Positions 62,495 to 64,000 of a stretch of DNA of 64,000 nt are shown one piece after another. Within the stretch, counting starts at the first letter, position 1. Every line of letters starts with the position of its first letter. Source of the DNA: Photobacterium frigidiphilum (GTDB lineage Bacteria; Pseudomonadota; Gammaproteobacteria; Enterobacterales; Vibrionaceae). The notes beneath the pieces are model-generated. The model had not been told where the DNA came from, did not search any database, and was given only the letters and a program-made list of their open reading frames with translations. The stretch spans positions 1 through 64,000 of the forward strand of contig NZ_PYMJ01000013.1 in the NCBI RefSeq assembly GCF_003025615.1. The letters run 5' to 3'. A program made the position numbers and the translations under genes.

Positions 62495-63793
62495 TTAGAA
62501 CACAGTTTGTTCTGAAATCTCAGTTTGAAGTGCCACTAATGATTTCTCAACAATTTGACGGCGATTATACAACTCTTCTTCAGGTTGCATCGCTGGGTTA
62601 CCCAATGGATATGGGATCGCAATTGCTGGAACAATACGGTTAGCACCTACTGTTTTAGAGATAGGAACTACTGTTGCTATGTGAACTACAGGCATTACTT
62701 TTTCGATTTCTTTAACCATCGTTGCGCCGCAACGTGTGCAAGTGCCTCAAGTGGAGGTGAATATAGCGGCAGTCACCCCTGCTTGTTGTAGTTTCATCGC
62801 AATTTCTGCGCCATATTCTTTTGACTTAGCAACCGCAGTACCGTTACCGACGGTGCTGTAGAATATGTTGTGCAGGCTACCAATAACACCTTCGCGTTCC
62901 ATATCGCGTAATACATCAACAGGTAAAACACGGTTCGGGTTATCGTTACATGCAACAGGGTCATAACCACCATGTGCTGTTTCATGTGTTGCACACGTTA
63001 TTGTGTCTAACCCTTCAATGCTGTACTCACCGTACTTTGATGCACTTGATGATTCGATATGGTCAGGGTTACCTTTTGGTACCACACCACCCGATGTCAC
63101 CAAGGCAATTTTAGCTTGGCTTAATAGCCCAATTGCTGGTTGAGGGTCTACACGGTCGAATACCGGCATTGGGTATTCTGTCGTAAACTCAGGACCCGCA
63201 AGTTTAGCAATCAATAAATCAACCGCTCGCGTTGCACCACGCTTTTCAGCAAAGTAGTTCACACGAATACCGCGAGGCATGTAGCCTTCATCCGCAGGAT
63301 CGCCTAACTCACCGTCGGTTTCAATAAAGCGATTGATCAATTTCACCATTGCAGGAATAGCTTGGCGCATACTTGCTGCGCTGTTACCTGTTTCCGCAAT
63401 ATAAGCATATTGACCAAATAACTCGTAGCCTGGGTTTTCAACGTACATGCCTGAAATAGTTTTTATACCCATTTCATGAGCAACTTTCGCTACCGTACCA
63501 CAAGCCATACCATAACGACCGGCGTTAAAGGCAGGACCAGCAACAACAAGATCTGGCTTTAGTTGCGTCAAAATTTCTTTCAAGCTGTGGCAGCAAAGGC
63601 TTTCATTTTCGTTTAGGTATGAATCACCGCAAATAATGGTATGCGTGACTTCTGCTTTGTCTTTCAACATCGTATTGATTTGAGAACCAACACCCACAGA
63701 ACCTTCAACCACTTCCATTGGAATGTGGGCCATTTCTTCGCCACCCTTTTGGGCAAAAAACTGGTTCAAATAATAAACAACTCTAAGTGTCAT
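62495..63793 (-). CDS. grdB: GrdB, selenoprotein component B of glycine reductase
   Basis: The Sec-containing subunit of protein B, which binds glycine as a Schiff-base partner of GrdE and passes the carboxymethyl group to GrdA. A frame starting at 63793 (MTLRVVYYLNQFFAQKGGEE) meets TGA at 62747-62749. The frame continues past it with GTCTRCGATMVKEIEKVMP to a TAA at 62495. The TGA position follows AAIFTST and gives UGTCTRC, the known Sec active site of GrdB. Full product is 432 residues with Sec at 349; automatic annotation would cut it in two. A hairpin just after the TGA is the likely SECIS. grdE ends 13 bases upstream. Confidence 0.93.
62720..62734 (-). promoter_or_regulatory. Putative SECIS hairpin of grdB
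   Basis: On the mRNA strand, CGTTGC GGC GCAACG forms a perfect 6-bp stem with a 3-base loop, starting 12 bases after the UGA codon. The position matches bacterial SECIS elements, which lie just downstream of the UGA inside the coding sequence. The upper loop has GG and C but not the E. coli fdhF bulged U in obvious form. Confidence 0.7.
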
Positions 63794-63806
63794 CTGACTA
63801 TCCTCT

Positions 63807-64000
63807 TTAACAGGCTTTGGTTGTTAGGAAATGGAAACCTAACTCGCTTGTCGCGCCGATAATGGCTTGAAGTTCAACCGTAATCGAACCATCTTCTTGT
63901 AAGCTTCCGTTAAAGCCACCAGCAACGATATCTGCATAGCGATCATAACCGATAACACGGTTCATCGCTGGCAACGTAATTAGCTGGTTAGCATTACCGT
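63807..64000 (-). CDS. grdE: GrdE, 3' end (partial)
   Basis: The window cuts this gene. The last 64 codons encode GNANQLITLPAMNRVIGYDR, then GSITVELQAIIGATSELGFH and FLTTKAC at the end. This is the C-terminal end of GrdE, the precursor that cleaves itself into a pyruvoyl subunit of protein B. It lies 13 bases before grdB, in the usual grdE-grdB order. Confidence 0.82.
   Translation of the reverse strand, partial: GNANQLITLPAMNRVIGYDRYADIVAGGFNGSLQEDGSITVELQAIIGATSELGFHFLTTKAC

Noticed and set aside
62495..62719. Separate small gene after the grdB TGA
   Set aside because: The frame is continuous with grdB through a Sec codon; its ATG is an internal Met of GrdB.

Overview
The window looks like a gammaproteobacterial chromosome of the Vibrionaceae, most probably a Photobacterium close to P. 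profundum. It is AT-rich. It carries a divergent hdfR/maoP pair, an ectABC-ask salt-stress operon, SoxR, RarD and Scs-type thiol redox genes. It also has an almost complete selenocysteine apparatus beside a selenoprotein glycine reductase, which is rare in Gram-negative bacteria but to my knowledge is present in P. profundum. The organism call is inference; there is no rRNA or other marker gene.

Layout. 1-120 is a set of 23-bp repeats like the terminus of an IS21-type element. 500-2040 is brnQ behind an Ile/Val/Leu-rich leader peptide and alternative hairpins, an apparent attenuator. 2.6-7 kb holds small genes, a lipoprotein, a GlxA-type regulator divergent from a cysteine hydrolase, and the remains of a monooxygenase gene. 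7.3-8.7 kb is hdfR/maoP. 8.8-11.8 kb is a two-gene ATP-grasp ligase and N-formylglutamate-amidohydrolase-like/DUF1704 unit. 12.2-16 kb is the ectoine operon. 16.1-18.2 kb is a bacterial lipoxygenase with a small membrane protein. 18.7-21.9 kb is an ScsB/ScsD-type membrane thiol-reductase operon. 22-35 kb is mostly housekeeping and stress genes, including SoxR with a textbook 19-bp-spacer promoter driving an MFS pump, a permease with a Cys-rich loop, and a long RecX. 35.5-35.9 kb holds tRNA-Ser, tRNA-Thr and tRNA-Gly.

38-43.6 kb is accessory DNA. It has an SMC-like AAA_13 ATPase with a CxxC hook and a WYL-like partner, a TIR-like gene, tiny overlapping genes, a 13-bp direct repeat and a decayed tyrosine recombinase. 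43.6-47.2 kb holds an exported cysteine hydrolase, a kinase-like phosphotransferase and a YjiH-type membrane protein.

48-55.6 kb is the most unusual region. A TetR regulator precedes six tightly packed genes: a LolA-like periplasmic protein, an outer-membrane barrel, an AfsA-like hotdog enzyme, an SDR reductase, an IspH-like protein and an MMPL/RND transporter. I read it as a pathway that makes and exports a lipid-like molecule, possibly a butyrolactone-type signal.

57.9-64 kb is the selenium region: selB and selA (ATGA overlap), tRNA-Sec, grdX, grdB read through an in-frame UGA, and the 3' end of grdE. tRNA-Sec, SelA and SelB supply and insert the Sec residue that GrdB needs; grdA and selD are not in the window. 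Two near-full copies and two fragments of a 266-269-bp palindromic repeat (18.3, 28.5, 30.2 and 47.3 kb) punctuate the intergenic DNA.
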